A DNA stretch of 64,000 nucleotides from CAZHFW01 sp964531675 (GTDB lineage Bacteria; Planctomycetota; Phycisphaerae; Phycisphaerales; UBA1924), in assembly GCA_964531675.1 (NCBI GenBank), contig CAZHFW010000005.1, positions 1 through 64,000 of the forward strand, given 5' to 3'. The stretch's first letter is position 1; each line of letters begins with the position of its first letter. Below the pieces are notes generated by a model that was not told the DNA's origin, made no database searches, and saw only the letters and a list, made by a program, of their open reading frames with translations. This document shows, in pieces, positions 45,560-55,100 of this stretch. The translations under genes were made by a program, and so were the position numbers.

Positions 45560-46633
45560 ATGCAATCGCACGTCGCCATGAGGCCCGAACGCCGCGCATC
45601 CCGATCGAGCCGCGCGATCTCCATCGTGCTCGGGATCGTGATCGCGATCGGGGGTCTGCTCGCGCTGGGGTATGGGCTTCAGGACGTTCAGAAGTGCCGA
45701 CAGCTCGCCAATGGGCTCCAGGCCCCGGCCAGCGTGCTGGAGTCCTCGGTCACGATGCACCGGGGCAGCAAGGGACGCAAGTACTACCGCGTGCTTGTTC
45801 GATTCCAGTACGAGCACGCGGGAACGAAGTACTCGTCGCAGACGCCCTTTGTCGAAACCTACGAAACTTCGAATGCCGGGGAGGCCCAGCGCGTCGCGGA
45901 CGCGTTTGCTCCCGGAACAGCCCAGACCGCGTACTTCCTGGCGTCGACGCCCGATCGGGCGGTGCTCGATCCACGCGTGACCCGTCAGGTGGTGATTCCC
46001 ATTCTGCTGGGCGTGGGCGCGCTGGGAATCGGGGGACTGATCGCGGCGCTGGGCGGCTATGGGCGTTCATACCCAGAGCCCGACCTCCCGGTGAATACCG
46101 CGCGGACGCCCGAGGGCTATGTCATCCGACCGTCGACGGGGCCCCGCCTGAGCGCGCTGATCTTCGGGTGCATCTGCACGCTGGTCGCCCTGATCAGCGG
46201 GGCCGTGGGGCTTCCCGACTGGCCGACCGAACCCTCACTGCTCTACATGCTTCTGGTCTGCGCCGGTGGGCTGGCGGCGCCGATCATCGCGTGGCTCGTC
46301 GTCCGCATCTGGGTCAGCGAGGACAGCGGCGGGGTGTTCGTCGATCACCAGGAGGGCGTGCTCCGGCAGGCCGGCTTCCGCGCTCAGTCCAGGCCAATCT
46401 TCTCGATTCCGCTCGCCCGGATCACCGACGCCCGCATGGCGTTTGCGCGGTCCAAGCACTCCAGAGATCCCAAGAAGGCAGACGCGAACTTCACGCTCAC
46501 GCTGACGCACCTGCGCGACGACGGGACGACCAAGGTCCGCAAGTTCGCGAGCCATAGCTTCACACGCGACGATGCTGCGGAGCTTGAACTCTGGCTCAGG
46601 CACGCGCTGGCGCTGGATGTGACGGGCGTGTGA
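45560..46633 (+). CDS. DUF3592 membrane protein
   Basis: This is a 357-residue protein with membrane helices at ~19-40, ~143-165, ~195-215 and ~225-248. The DUF3592 domain lies in the first loop (~50-130): APASVLESSVTMHRGSKGRKYYRVLVRFQYEHAGTKY, then ETYETSNAGEAQRVADAF and the AYFLASTPDRAVLDP block, the hallmark 'slow-variable' strand set ending before a helix. A C-terminal PH-like region (~265-355, VFVDHQEGVLRQAGF, LARITDARMAFARSKHS) is predicted to be cytosolic. The function is unknown. It converges with lipA (18 bp). Confidence 0.82.
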   Translation: MQSHVAMRPERRASRSSRAISIVLGIVIAIGGLLALGYGLQDVQKCRQLANGLQAPASVLESSVTMHRGSKGRKYYRVLVRFQYEHAGTKYSSQTPFVETYETSNAGEAQRVADAFAPGTAQTAYFLASTPDRAVLDPRVTRQVVIPILLGVGALGIGGLIAALGGYGRSYPEPDLPVNTARTPEGYVIRPSTGPRLSALIFGCICTLVALISGAVGLPDWPTEPSLLYMLLVCAGGLAAPIIAWLVVRIWVSEDSGGVFVDHQEGVLRQAGFRAQSRPIFSIPLARITDARMAFARSKHSRDPKKADANFTLTLTHLRDDGTTKVRKFASHSFTRDDAAELELWLRHALALDVTGV

Positions 46634-46651
46634 CCGCGGCAGACGAAGCGA

Positions 46652-47815
46652 TCAGGCCTTGCTTCGGTTGATCAGCGCCGCCATCGCCTTGGCGGTCTCG
46701 CCGGCCTCGCCTCCGAGCTTTTCGGCCTGCTCGTCCGCGTGGTAGCTGCTGCGTACCAGAGCGCCGCTCTCCACGACCTTGAAGCCCTGCTTGAGGCCCT
46801 CGGCGCGGAACATCCCGAACTGCTCGGGCGTGACCCAGCGGTCGATGGGGAGGTGGTTGCGCGTCGGCTGGAGATACTGGCCGATGGTGAGCACGTCGCA
46901 CGAATCGGTGCTCTGCTTCGACGAGACGCGGGTCGCCTTCTGAACATCCGCGATGAGCTCGAGGACTTCCTCGTCGCGCTCGCCGATGCCGACCATGATG
47001 CCGGTTTTGGCGACCAGGCCCTGCTCCTTCACGCGGCGGAGCAGTTCGAGCGAGCGATCGAACTTGGCGCTCGGGCGAACCGCGGGATACATCCGGCGGA
47101 TCGTCTCCAGGTTGTGGTTGATGATCGTGGGTCTGGCGTCGATCACCATCTGCAACGCGCCCCAGTTGCCCTCAAAGTCGGGGATCAGGACCTCGATCGA
47201 GAGGTCGGGGCAGGCGTCGCGTGAGCGCAGGATCGTCTCGGCCCAGATGGACGCGCCGCCATCGTCGAGCTCGTCCCGGTTCACGCTCGTGATCACGACG
47301 TGCTTGAGGCCGCCCCCGGCGGTCATGAGCCTGAGGCTCTCGGCGACGCGGCGGGGCTCGTCCTTATCGAGGACGGGCGGGCGTCCGGTCTTGACGTTGC
47401 AGAAGCCGCAGGCGCGGGTGCACGTGTCGCCCAGGATCATGATGGTCGCGACGCCGCGCGACCAGCACTCGCCCATGTTCGGGCAGCTGGCCTCTTCGCA
47501 GACCGTGAAGAGGCGGTGTTCCTTGAGGATGCCCTTGAGGCGGTTGTAACCCTCACCGCCGGGGACGCGGGCGCGGAGCCAGTCGGGCTTCTTCTTGATG
47601 GAGAGATGGTCCGGAGCGCCCGCGGCGTTATTGAGGACCATGCCCGTCAGGCTGAACACGGGACGCTCGAGCTGCTTCACGGGATCGCCGCCCGCGGGGC
47701 GGGGGTGTCGCTGCAGCGTCCGGGCCAGGGCCTCGGGAGAAATTGGTGTTTGCCGTGCAACCTCGGCGGAGAGGGGAGAAGCACCCGAACCGTTCTGAGA
47801 TGGGGGCGTAGTCAT
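46652..47815 (-). CDS. lipA: Lipoyl synthase (radical SAM)
   Basis: LipA inserts two sulphur atoms into the octanoyl group on lipoyl domains using two 4Fe-4S clusters. The auxiliary-cluster motif CEEASCPNMGEC and the radical-SAM motif CTRACGFC (CxxxCxxC) are present, as are GGGLKHVVITSVNRDELDDGGA, GNWGALQMVIDA, HNLETIRRMYP and the C-terminal RSSYHADE Ser that ligates the auxiliary cluster. At 387 residues it is longer than the ~320 typical form; it has a ~70-residue N-terminal extension and a short insertion (SSKQSTDSC) before DVLTIGQYLQPTRNHLP. Most extra length is disordered-looking. LipB is not in the window. Confidence 0.95.
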   Translation of the reverse strand: MTTPPSQNGSGASPLSAEVARQTPISPEALARTLQRHPRPAGGDPVKQLERPVFSLTGMVLNNAAGAPDHLSIKKKPDWLRARVPGGEGYNRLKGILKEHRLFTVCEEASCPNMGECWSRGVATIMILGDTCTRACGFCNVKTGRPPVLDKDEPRRVAESLRLMTAGGGLKHVVITSVNRDELDDGGASIWAETILRSRDACPDLSIEVLIPDFEGNWGALQMVIDARPTIINHNLETIRRMYPAVRPSAKFDRSLELLRRVKEQGLVAKTGIMVGIGERDEEVLELIADVQKATRVSSKQSTDSCDVLTIGQYLQPTRNHLPIDRWVTPEQFGMFRAEGLKQGFKVVESGALVRSSYHADEQAEKLGGEAGETAKAMAALINRSKA

Positions 47816-48263
47816 GCGGCGGACCGAAGGGTAGGCCGTTCCGGCCGGTGCTCGATCGGACTGCTTTCGAGGCGCAGAAGTCGGTAGTCCGATAACACAT
47901 TATTTCCCCTATTATGGGGAAGATCTTTCCCTGTCCGCGCAGAACGCCCGGAAATCCCCCCCTTCTTCACTCAACGGGAGGATGGGTCAGGTCGATCTGT
48001 TAGAGCGCGGCTACTCGGACCGAACCAGTTCAGAGTTTGGACCGGAAGGTCTGGGTGACGGCGCGACGGAAGGGTTCTCGGGCGTTGGAACGGCCGAGAA
48101 CCGGAGATTGACAGGCCTTGCACCGATGCTACCTTTCCCCTCCCAGCCCGGCCTCGCCGACCGTCTGTTCGGAGCACGGACGGGTCCCCTTGGAGCACGG
48201 AAGCATCGGTCTGACCTCCCCGACGGAAGGTCCGGGGTGTCGGTGTCGGCCAGCGGAGCCATC
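47816..48263 (+). promoter_or_regulatory. Leader and promoter region of the exopolysaccharide/exosortase operon
   Basis: The 448-bp space before the Wza-type gene holds several signals. A short AT-rich dyad, TTCCCC-TATTAT-GGGGAA, is at 47904-47921. TTGACA (48108-48113), a 16-bp spacer and TACCTT (48130-48135) form a candidate promoter. GGAGCACGGA is repeated directly at 48171 and 48192, exactly 21 bp apart. ACCGATGCT (48122-48130) and AGCATCGGT (48202-48210) form a perfect 9-bp inverted repeat around both copies. An inner hairpin CCGTCTG/CGGACGG (48161-48167, 48177-48183) and a GC-rich hairpin at 48218-48237 follow. No coding sequence is supported. Confidence 0.45.
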
Positions 48264-49988
48264 ATGAAGACCATCGCACGGATTAGGCGTTCTTCCCTCG
48301 GCCCTGCGGCGACCCTTGTCGCGATCGTCGGGCTCCCCCTGATGGTGGGGTGCGAGACCGACTCCTACATGAACCCGTCGAAGACGGGCCGGTGGGAGCA
48401 CACGCCGACGGTGGTGCCGATCCTGGACCGGCTTGCGGTGGTTGAGGACCGCGCGGGCGAGTTCGTCGAGTACTCCGACCCCACGCCCGAAGATCTGCTC
48501 CCGGGGCAGGAGCCCTACCGGCTCGGACCGGGCGACGGGCTTGAGATCACGCTGTGGGACGACATCCAGCGGAACCAGCCCAACAACTATCAGCGCTCGG
48601 TGGACTCCCGCGGCTTCGTGGACCTGCCCCAGCTGGGTCAGATCTACCTGAACGGGCTGACGGTCGAGCAGACGCGCGAGACGCTGGCCCAGGCTTTGGG
48701 CAAGCTCGTCGCCGAGCCCATCGTGTCGGTCAACGTGACCTCGGCGCGGAACATGACGTTCACGATCATCGGCGCCGTCGAGACGCCCGGACCTTATCTG
48801 GTGCCACGGTCGGACTATCCGCTGCTCGAAGCGCTCTCGGCGGCGGGCCGGTTCTCCGAAGCCTCGACCGAGTACGTGTACATCGTGCGGCAGGTCCCCC
48901 TGTCGGACAAGGTGACCAACCACGGCATCAAGGCCCCCACCGCTGCGGGATCTTCCGGCGGGACCGCCACGCCGCCTTCGGGCGCGCAAGCGACGCCTTC
49001 GCAGCCCGCGCAGCCTTCCAGCGGCGACAACCTGATCAACCTGATCGACAAGCTCAGCAAGCCCACCGACGGCGAGCAGCCTGCGGCCCAGCCCAGCGCT
49101 CCCCCGGCGGGTGAGAAGCCCGCGGAACCCGCGGCACAGCCCGCGACGCCCCCGGCGGCGGAGCCCGCGGGTCAGCCTGCGGCGCAGCCCGTCACGCCTC
49201 CCGCGAATGACAAGCCCCCGATCGATCTGCCCGATGCGCCGGCCAAGCCCAAGACGCAGGACCATCCCGCGTCCTTCTCGGTGATGGCGACGGGCTCGAC
49301 CGGCATGACGTCCCGGCGCGCGACCCGCGGCGAGGACCCGCCGGTGGACCTCCCGGACTCCAAGCCCGCGGCGACCACGCCCAGCGGGCAGGCGGCGGGC
49401 GGGAACAACTGGGTGTTCCTGGACGGCAAGTGGGTGCAGATCGCGCGGCCGGCCAATCCGGCGGCGGGCGCGACTCAGCCCGAGCAGCTCATGACCCAGC
49501 GGGTCATCCGCATCTCCATGAAGCAGCTGGTGTCGGGCGACGCGCGTTCGAACATCATCATCCGCGCCGGCGACGTGCTCCGCGTTCCTCCGATCCTTGA
49601 GGGCGTGGTCTACATCGACGGCGAAGTGCAGCGTCCCGGCGTGTACAACCTTCCCTCGACGGGCAAGCTCACGCTGTCGCAGGTCGTGACCGCGGCGGGC
49701 GGGTTCAGCGAGCAGGCGATCCCGGAGCGCACGGACCTGATCCGTCGGCTGAGCGACAACCGCCAGGCGATCGTGCGCGTCGACCTCCGCGCGATCCGCG
49801 AAGGGACCCAGCCTGACATCTTCCTGAAGCCCGACGACCACGTGAACGTGGGCACAAACTTCTGGGCCTATCCGCTGGCGGTCATCCGCAATGGTTTCCG
49901 GGCCAGCTATGGCTTCGGCTTCCTGATCGACCGCAACTTCGGCAACGACATCTTCGGCGCGCCCCCCACCAACAACCTCGGGCAGTAA
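48264..49988 (+). CDS. Wza-type polysaccharide export lipoprotein
   Basis: This 574-residue outer-membrane exporter has a lipoprotein signal (lipobox LMVG-C at about residue 28). GGAG lies 8 bp before the ATG. The poly-export domain (~80-150, YRLGPGDGLEITLWDDIQRN, VDSRGFVDLPQLGQIYLNGLTVEQ) and a first SLBB domain (FTIIGAVETPGPYLVPRS, ~168-195) are followed by a long Pro/Ala/Gln-rich, low-complexity insert (~225-375). A second SLBB-like domain comes after it (VVYIDGEVQRPGVYNLPSTGKLTLSQVVTAAGGFSE, ~448-490). Such proteins form the channel through which capsule or exopolysaccharide leaves the cell. It opens the exosortase locus. Confidence 0.9.
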   Translation: MKTIARIRRSSLGPAATLVAIVGLPLMVGCETDSYMNPSKTGRWEHTPTVVPILDRLAVVEDRAGEFVEYSDPTPEDLLPGQEPYRLGPGDGLEITLWDDIQRNQPNNYQRSVDSRGFVDLPQLGQIYLNGLTVEQTRETLAQALGKLVAEPIVSVNVTSARNMTFTIIGAVETPGPYLVPRSDYPLLEALSAAGRFSEASTEYVYIVRQVPLSDKVTNHGIKAPTAAGSSGGTATPPSGAQATPSQPAQPSSGDNLINLIDKLSKPTDGEQPAAQPSAPPAGEKPAEPAAQPATPPAAEPAGQPAAQPVTPPANDKPPIDLPDAPAKPKTQDHPASFSVMATGSTGMTSRRATRGEDPPVDLPDSKPAATTPSGQAAGGNNWVFLDGKWVQIARPANPAAGATQPEQLMTQRVIRISMKQLVSGDARSNIIIRAGDVLRVPPILEGVVYIDGEVQRPGVYNLPSTGKLTLSQVVTAAGGFSEQAIPERTDLIRRLSDNRQAIVRVDLRAIREGTQPDIFLKPDDHVNVGTNFWAYPLAVIRNGFRASYGFGFLIDRNFGNDIFGAPPTNNLGQ

Positions 49989-50072
49989 TCCCCGAACCCG
50001 GGCCTTCACCGCTCGTAGCGATGCAGGCCATGGAAAGGCTGGGTTCGGCCCCGGAACCGGAAGGCAGAGCGT

Positions 50073-51122
50073 TTGACGACTGTTCCCTCCAACGCGGTGC
50101 AGGCCAAGCTGGATCAGACCGGCAAGGGCGGGCCGCGCGCGGGTGGAACGGGGGCAGCGCCCTCCAAGTCGGGCAAGGGCCTGATGGGCGGGCTGCTCAC
50201 GCCTCAGGACGCGATTCTGATCGCGATCCAGGGCGTGGCGTTCGTGGCGATCTTCCACCGCTTCCTGCTCAAGCAGCATGAGTTCTCGATGGAGAAGCCC
50301 CAGGACTGGGGCCACGCGTACATCATCCCGTTGATCTCGGGGTTTCTGATCTGGCGTCAGCGGAAGGAGATCGCGGCCTGTCCGCGGAAGGCGTACTGGC
50401 CCGGGCTGGTGCCGTTCATCTACGGCATCATGTCGTACTTCTACTTCGCGGTGGCGATCCCGAACCACATGCTCCAGGGCGCGTCGGCGATCATCACGCT
50501 CTTCGGGCTGGTGCTCCTGAACCTCGGGCCGCAGATGATGCGGTTCCTGTTCCTGCCGATCGTGTATCTGGCGTGCGGGATCACGATCTCGGAGATGGTG
50601 ATGAACTACATCACCTTCCCGCTGCAGCTTCTGGCGTCGCGCGGCGGCAACTTCCTGCTCAACATCATCGGCGCGGTCTTCGGCTTCCATTCGGAAGTGA
50701 ACGGCAACACGATCGAGGTGATCAGCAGCCGCGGCACGGTGCCTCTGAACATCGCGGAGGCCTGCTCGGGTCTTCGCATGCTCATCGCGTTCCTGGCGCT
50801 GGCGTGCGCCGTCGCGTTGATCTCGTGCAAGCTCTGGTGGCAGCGGATCGCCCTGATCATCCTCGCGCCGGTGGTGGCGCTCTTCATGAACGTCGTCCGC
50901 GTCGCGATCCTGGGGATCGGCTCCATCTTTGACGCGGGCCTGGCGGCGGGCGACGCGCACATGCTGATCGGCACGGTCCTGCTGGTCCCCTCGCTGATGC
51001 TCTTCATGGGCGTGGTGTGGGTGCTCAACCGCGTCTCCGAAACCGATGGCGCGGTGGTCGGGAAGAAGAACGAGGAGAAGAAGACCGAGCAGAAGAAGCC
51101 GGCCAAGGGAGGCGCCGCATGA
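50073..51122 (+). CDS. Exosortase
   Basis: This 349-residue integral membrane protein has about eight helices and a soluble, Gly/Lys-rich N-terminal ~40 residues. The exosortase catalytic triad is visible: Cys231 in NIAEACSGLRMLIAF, Arg276 in MNVVRVAILG and His296 in DAHMLIGTV. Exosortases cut and sort proteins carrying a C-terminal PEP-CTERM-like signal, usually in step with exopolysaccharide production. The start is TTG with GGAAGG upstream. Its stop overlaps the start of the EpsI-like gene (ATGA), a typical exosortase/EpsI arrangement. The C-terminal tail is Lys/Glu-rich and cytosolic. Confidence 0.93.
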   Translation: MTTVPSNAVQAKLDQTGKGGPRAGGTGAAPSKSGKGLMGGLLTPQDAILIAIQGVAFVAIFHRFLLKQHEFSMEKPQDWGHAYIIPLISGFLIWRQRKEIAACPRKAYWPGLVPFIYGIMSYFYFAVAIPNHMLQGASAIITLFGLVLLNLGPQMMRFLFLPIVYLACGITISEMVMNYITFPLQLLASRGGNFLLNIIGAVFGFHSEVNGNTIEVISSRGTVPLNIAEACSGLRMLIAFLALACAVALISCKLWWQRIALIILAPVVALFMNVVRVAILGIGSIFDAGLAAGDAHMLIGTVLLVPSLMLFMGVVWVLNRVSETDGAVVGKKNEEKKTEQKKPAKGGAA

Positions 51123-52021
51123 GCAGTCTTGTGCAGCGGATGCTCCGGGCGACGTATCTGGTGCCCCTGGTCCTGATGGTGGGCGGCGCGGTGGGCATGG
51201 GCGTGGCGATCAAGTCCTACGGCATCCACCTGAAGAAGAAGCCGATCTACGCGCCGGGGGGCACGCTTGTGAACTCGCTCCCGACCGAGACGCTCAACTG
51301 GAAGCGCGTGGGTTCGGACACAATCTCGAGCCCTGAGATCGTCGAGGTGCTTGGCACCGAGAACTATCTGACGAGGCGGTATGTCCGGAAGGACACGATG
51401 GAGACCAAGCCGGTCTTTGTCGAGCTCCACGTTGCGTACTACACCGGGATGATCGACACGGTGCCTCACGTACCGGATCGGTGCCTGGTGGGTTCGGGCA
51501 TGGTGCTGACCAGCGCGGGCGTGCGGGTGCCGCTCAAGCTCGATCAGTCTCGCTGGGCGCCGGACACCGACGTGACGGGGGATCTGGCGGGACACATCTG
51601 GCACGCGACCCTTTTGAATCAGTACGGCGCGATGGCGGGAAAGGTCCGCCTGCCGCGTGATCCGCAGGACATTCAGCTCCGCGTGAGCGAGTTCGCGGCC
51701 GACGGGATCCCGGGCGTGCCCGCGGGCACCAAGCTCTTTGCGGGGTTCTTCTTCATCGCCAACGGCGGGACGACGCCCGAGGCCGAGAGCGTGCGCCTCT
51801 TGGCCTTTGATCTGAAGGACGAGTACGCGTACTACTGCAAGGTCCAGTTCAGCTCGTCGTCGGTGAGCTCCGCGCAGGAGCTTGGCGATCAGGCGTCGAG
51901 CCTTCTCAACGACATCCTCCCGGACCTGATGCGGTGCGTGCCGGACTGGGTCGAGGTCCAGCGCGGGAACTATCCGGACGACAATCCGGCCCGCGGGAAG
52001 GCCAAGGGTTCGGGCGCGTAA
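51119..52021 (+). CDS. EpsI-like exosortase-associated protein
   Basis: This is a 300-residue protein with one N-terminal membrane helix (~11-32, LVPLVLMVGGAVGMGVAI) and a periplasmic domain. The core resembles EpsI (DUF3485): VELHVAYYTGMIDTVPHVPDRCLVGSGM carries the characteristic His-x-Pro-x-x-Cys segment, and FFFIANGGTT and VRLLAFDLKDEYAYYCKVQFSS fit the later strands. EpsI domains are found fused to, or next to, exosortases, and the conserved Cys/His may take part in their reaction. Its ATG is inside the exosortase stop, so the two are co-translated. Confidence 0.85.
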   Translation: MSSLVQRMLRATYLVPLVLMVGGAVGMGVAIKSYGIHLKKKPIYAPGGTLVNSLPTETLNWKRVGSDTISSPEIVEVLGTENYLTRRYVRKDTMETKPVFVELHVAYYTGMIDTVPHVPDRCLVGSGMVLTSAGVRVPLKLDQSRWAPDTDVTGDLAGHIWHATLLNQYGAMAGKVRLPRDPQDIQLRVSEFAADGIPGVPAGTKLFAGFFFIANGGTTPEAESVRLLAFDLKDEYAYYCKVQFSSSSVSSAQELGDQASSLLNDILPDLMRCVPDWVEVQRGNYPDDNPARGKAKGSGA

Positions 52022-52126
52022 GAGCCCGGCGCGGGCCGATCCCGCGCGGGGCTTGCGACTTTTCGTGGGTTCAGAGATACGAGTGAACCGGAGGGGTGAA
52101 ACCTCCGGAGTGGAACGAGGAAGCTC

Positions 52127-55100
52127 ATGGCGTCGAAAGTCAACACCAAGTTCGTGCTCATTCTGGCCATGGTCATGATCTCGCTCTTCGCGGGCGTGGC
52201 GGCCATCGGGATCTTCGTGATCCAGAAGAGCGGCAGCGACTACATCCGCCTGGGCGACGCGAAGGCGGCCGAGAACGACTGGAAGCGCGCTCAGGAGTTC
52301 TACTCCAAGGCGGTCTACAAGGAACAGGGCAACGTCGACTACCTCAAGAAGTGGCGCGACGCTCTCCGCAAGTGGACCCCCGAGACCCAGACCCAGCTCG
52401 ACGACGCCTACGGCAACAAGTACCTGAACTGCCTGCGCTCGATCGGCGTCGCGGCCAAGACCGACCTGCCTTCCTGGCACGAGTACCTGGGCACGCTCAA
52501 CCGCATGCTCAACATGCAGGCTTTCAGCCGTGACGGCTACGAGAACATGGTGGCCCAGGCGGAGGCGGCGGCCAAGTACTTCGAGGGCGGCGCCACCAAT
52601 CCGCAGGCCGACAGCCTGAAGCGCTACTCGGGCCTGGCGGTCGTCCGTCAGATGCGCGAGAACCTGCTCGACGAGCGCGCCAAGGACGTGATGGACAAGG
52701 GCCTGGCTGATCTGACGGCGGCGCTGAAGGCCCGTCCGGACGATTTCGAGGCGGCCCGCGCGATCATGGAGTGGAACCTGGTGCGCGCCGATCGCGCCCG
52801 CCGCTCCGGCCAGAACGATGAGGCCAAGGCGTTCTTCGACGCGGCGGCGAAGGCGGCCTCGGATTACGCGGCGGCCAACCCCAACGAGCCTCAGGGCTGG
52901 CTCATGGCGCTGGGCGCCAAGTACGAGCTGGTCCGCAAGCTCGCGGTGGGCAAGACGATCACCAAGGAACTGGCCGATCAGATGAACGCGGCGGTCGCGG
53001 CTCTGCGCCCCGAGTTCGACGAGACCTTCAAGAAGCTGATGGCGCTTGATCCCAAGGCCATCACCTCCGACCTCACGGATCGTCTCGAGCCGCTCGAGCC
53101 CGTCGCGACCCAGAGCGGCAAGTTCGAGTGCGTGCAGCAGCTCGCGGCCCGCGGCCTGACGGCGGCGCCCGACGACTTCGAGCTCATGTTCCGCGTGGCC
53201 CGCGCCCTTGAGCTTCAGGGGAAGTACGCGGAAGCGAACGCGCAGCTTCAGAAGATGGTCGATCTGCCCCCGCGCCCGATCAGCATCGAGGCGATGAGGC
53301 TTTATCCGCGCAAGATCGAGGCGATCAACCAGCAGGCGGTCAACTCGTTCCGCATTCTGGACTCCACGACGGACGAGAAGGCCAAGGGCGAGATCCTCGC
53401 GCAGGCCAAGGGCTACCGCGACGCGCTGGCCAAGCTGGTCCCGAGCGACTCGGTGCTCCTGAAGTATCTGGACGCCAACGTCGCGATCGCCAGCCGTGAT
53501 CTCACCGGGGCGCAGAAGCTCCTGGTCGATTACAACCGCTCGGTGGACAACCGCAACATCGAGGCGCTGTGGAAGCTGGCCCGCGTGGCGCTGCAGCTGA
53601 ACCAGCCAGGCCAGGCCAAGCAGCAGTACGACGCGATCCTGAACCGCGATCCCGACAATGTGTATGCGGTGAAGGCGCTGGGCACGCTCGAACTCCAGCT
53701 CCAGAATCTGGAGCGGTCGATCGAGCTCCTGCAGCGCGCCACGGACCTGGATCCGAGCGACGAGGCCATCAAGAAGCAGCTCGAGATCGCCAAGAACCTG
53801 CGTGACGGCACGACCAACGTCTCCGACCCGGTGACCAAGGTCCTGCTCCAGGCCCAGGCGACCTACGTCGGCAAAGACAAGCAGGCCGGCGACATCCAGG
53901 CCGCCATCAAGATGCTCCGCGAGGGGCTCAAGGCCAATCCCGCGGACTCGCGCCTGTCGCAGCTCCTGGTGAGCTACCTGGTGCGGGCGCAGCAGGAGGA
54001 CGATGCCAAGGAAGTGCTCAAGGCGGCCCTGGCGGCTCATCCGGATGATGAAAACCTCCAGATGGCGATGATCCAGCTCGAGGAGAAGGATCCCTACACC
54101 GCGGCGGTGAAGATCATCACGTCGGGCAAGGACGCGGAGATCGACAAGCAGATCGACCTCTACACGATCGCGCGGCGGTACAACAAGACCGAGGACGCGG
54201 CCAAGGCGTTTGACGCGGCCCGCAAGCTCGCGCCGGATGATCCGCGCGTGATCGAGATCGACTTCGTTCAGGCGATCGAGGCCAAGAACCTCACGCTGGC
54301 CAGGCAGATCGCCCAGAAGGCCGAGGCGGGCGACTTCGACAAGGTCGGGGGTCTGACCTTCAAGGCCCGCGTTCAGATCGCGGAAGGCAAGACGCGTGAC
54401 GCGATCATCGCGCTCGAGGACGCCCAGCAGCGCGGCGTGCTCAATCAGCAGACCCTGCTGCTGCTGGCCCGTCTCCAGGGTCAGTCCGGGCGCGGCGTCG
54501 ACGCGGTCAAGACGTACACCGCGGCGCTGGCGCTGAAGCCCAACGACGTGCCGGTGATCAAGGAGCGCATCCGGGCCCTGGTCCTCAACGGGCAGGTGGC
54601 CGACGCGCTGGCAGCGGCCCGCGAGGCGGAGCGCATCGCCGGCGGCGACCCCGAGTTCGACGACGTCAGGCTCGAGCTCGAGGCCCAGGCGGGCAACAAG
54701 CAGCAGGCCCTCGAGGAGCGCGTGCGCATCGCGCAGCGCGACCCGAAGAACCTGCGCAACAAGCTCGCGGTGGCCCGGATCCAGATCGAACTGGGACGGT
54801 ACAACGACGCTCGCAAGGTCATCGACGAGGTCCGCGCGACCCAGGACTCGATGGACGCGGTGCAGGTTGACGCCCGCTGGTACGCGGAACAGAACGACAT
54901 CCAGAAGTCCGGCGAGGTCTTCGAAACGTACATCAAGGGCCTGGATCAGAAGACGCTGACCTCGGCGCCTTACCTGACCTACGCCCAGTTCGTGCTCCAG
55001 CGCGGCTATCCCGCGCCGGCCCTGAAGATCCTGGAGACTGCTCGCCAGTTCCAGGATCCCAAGGTCGCCGAGGTCGACAAGGCGATCGGCGACACGTGCG

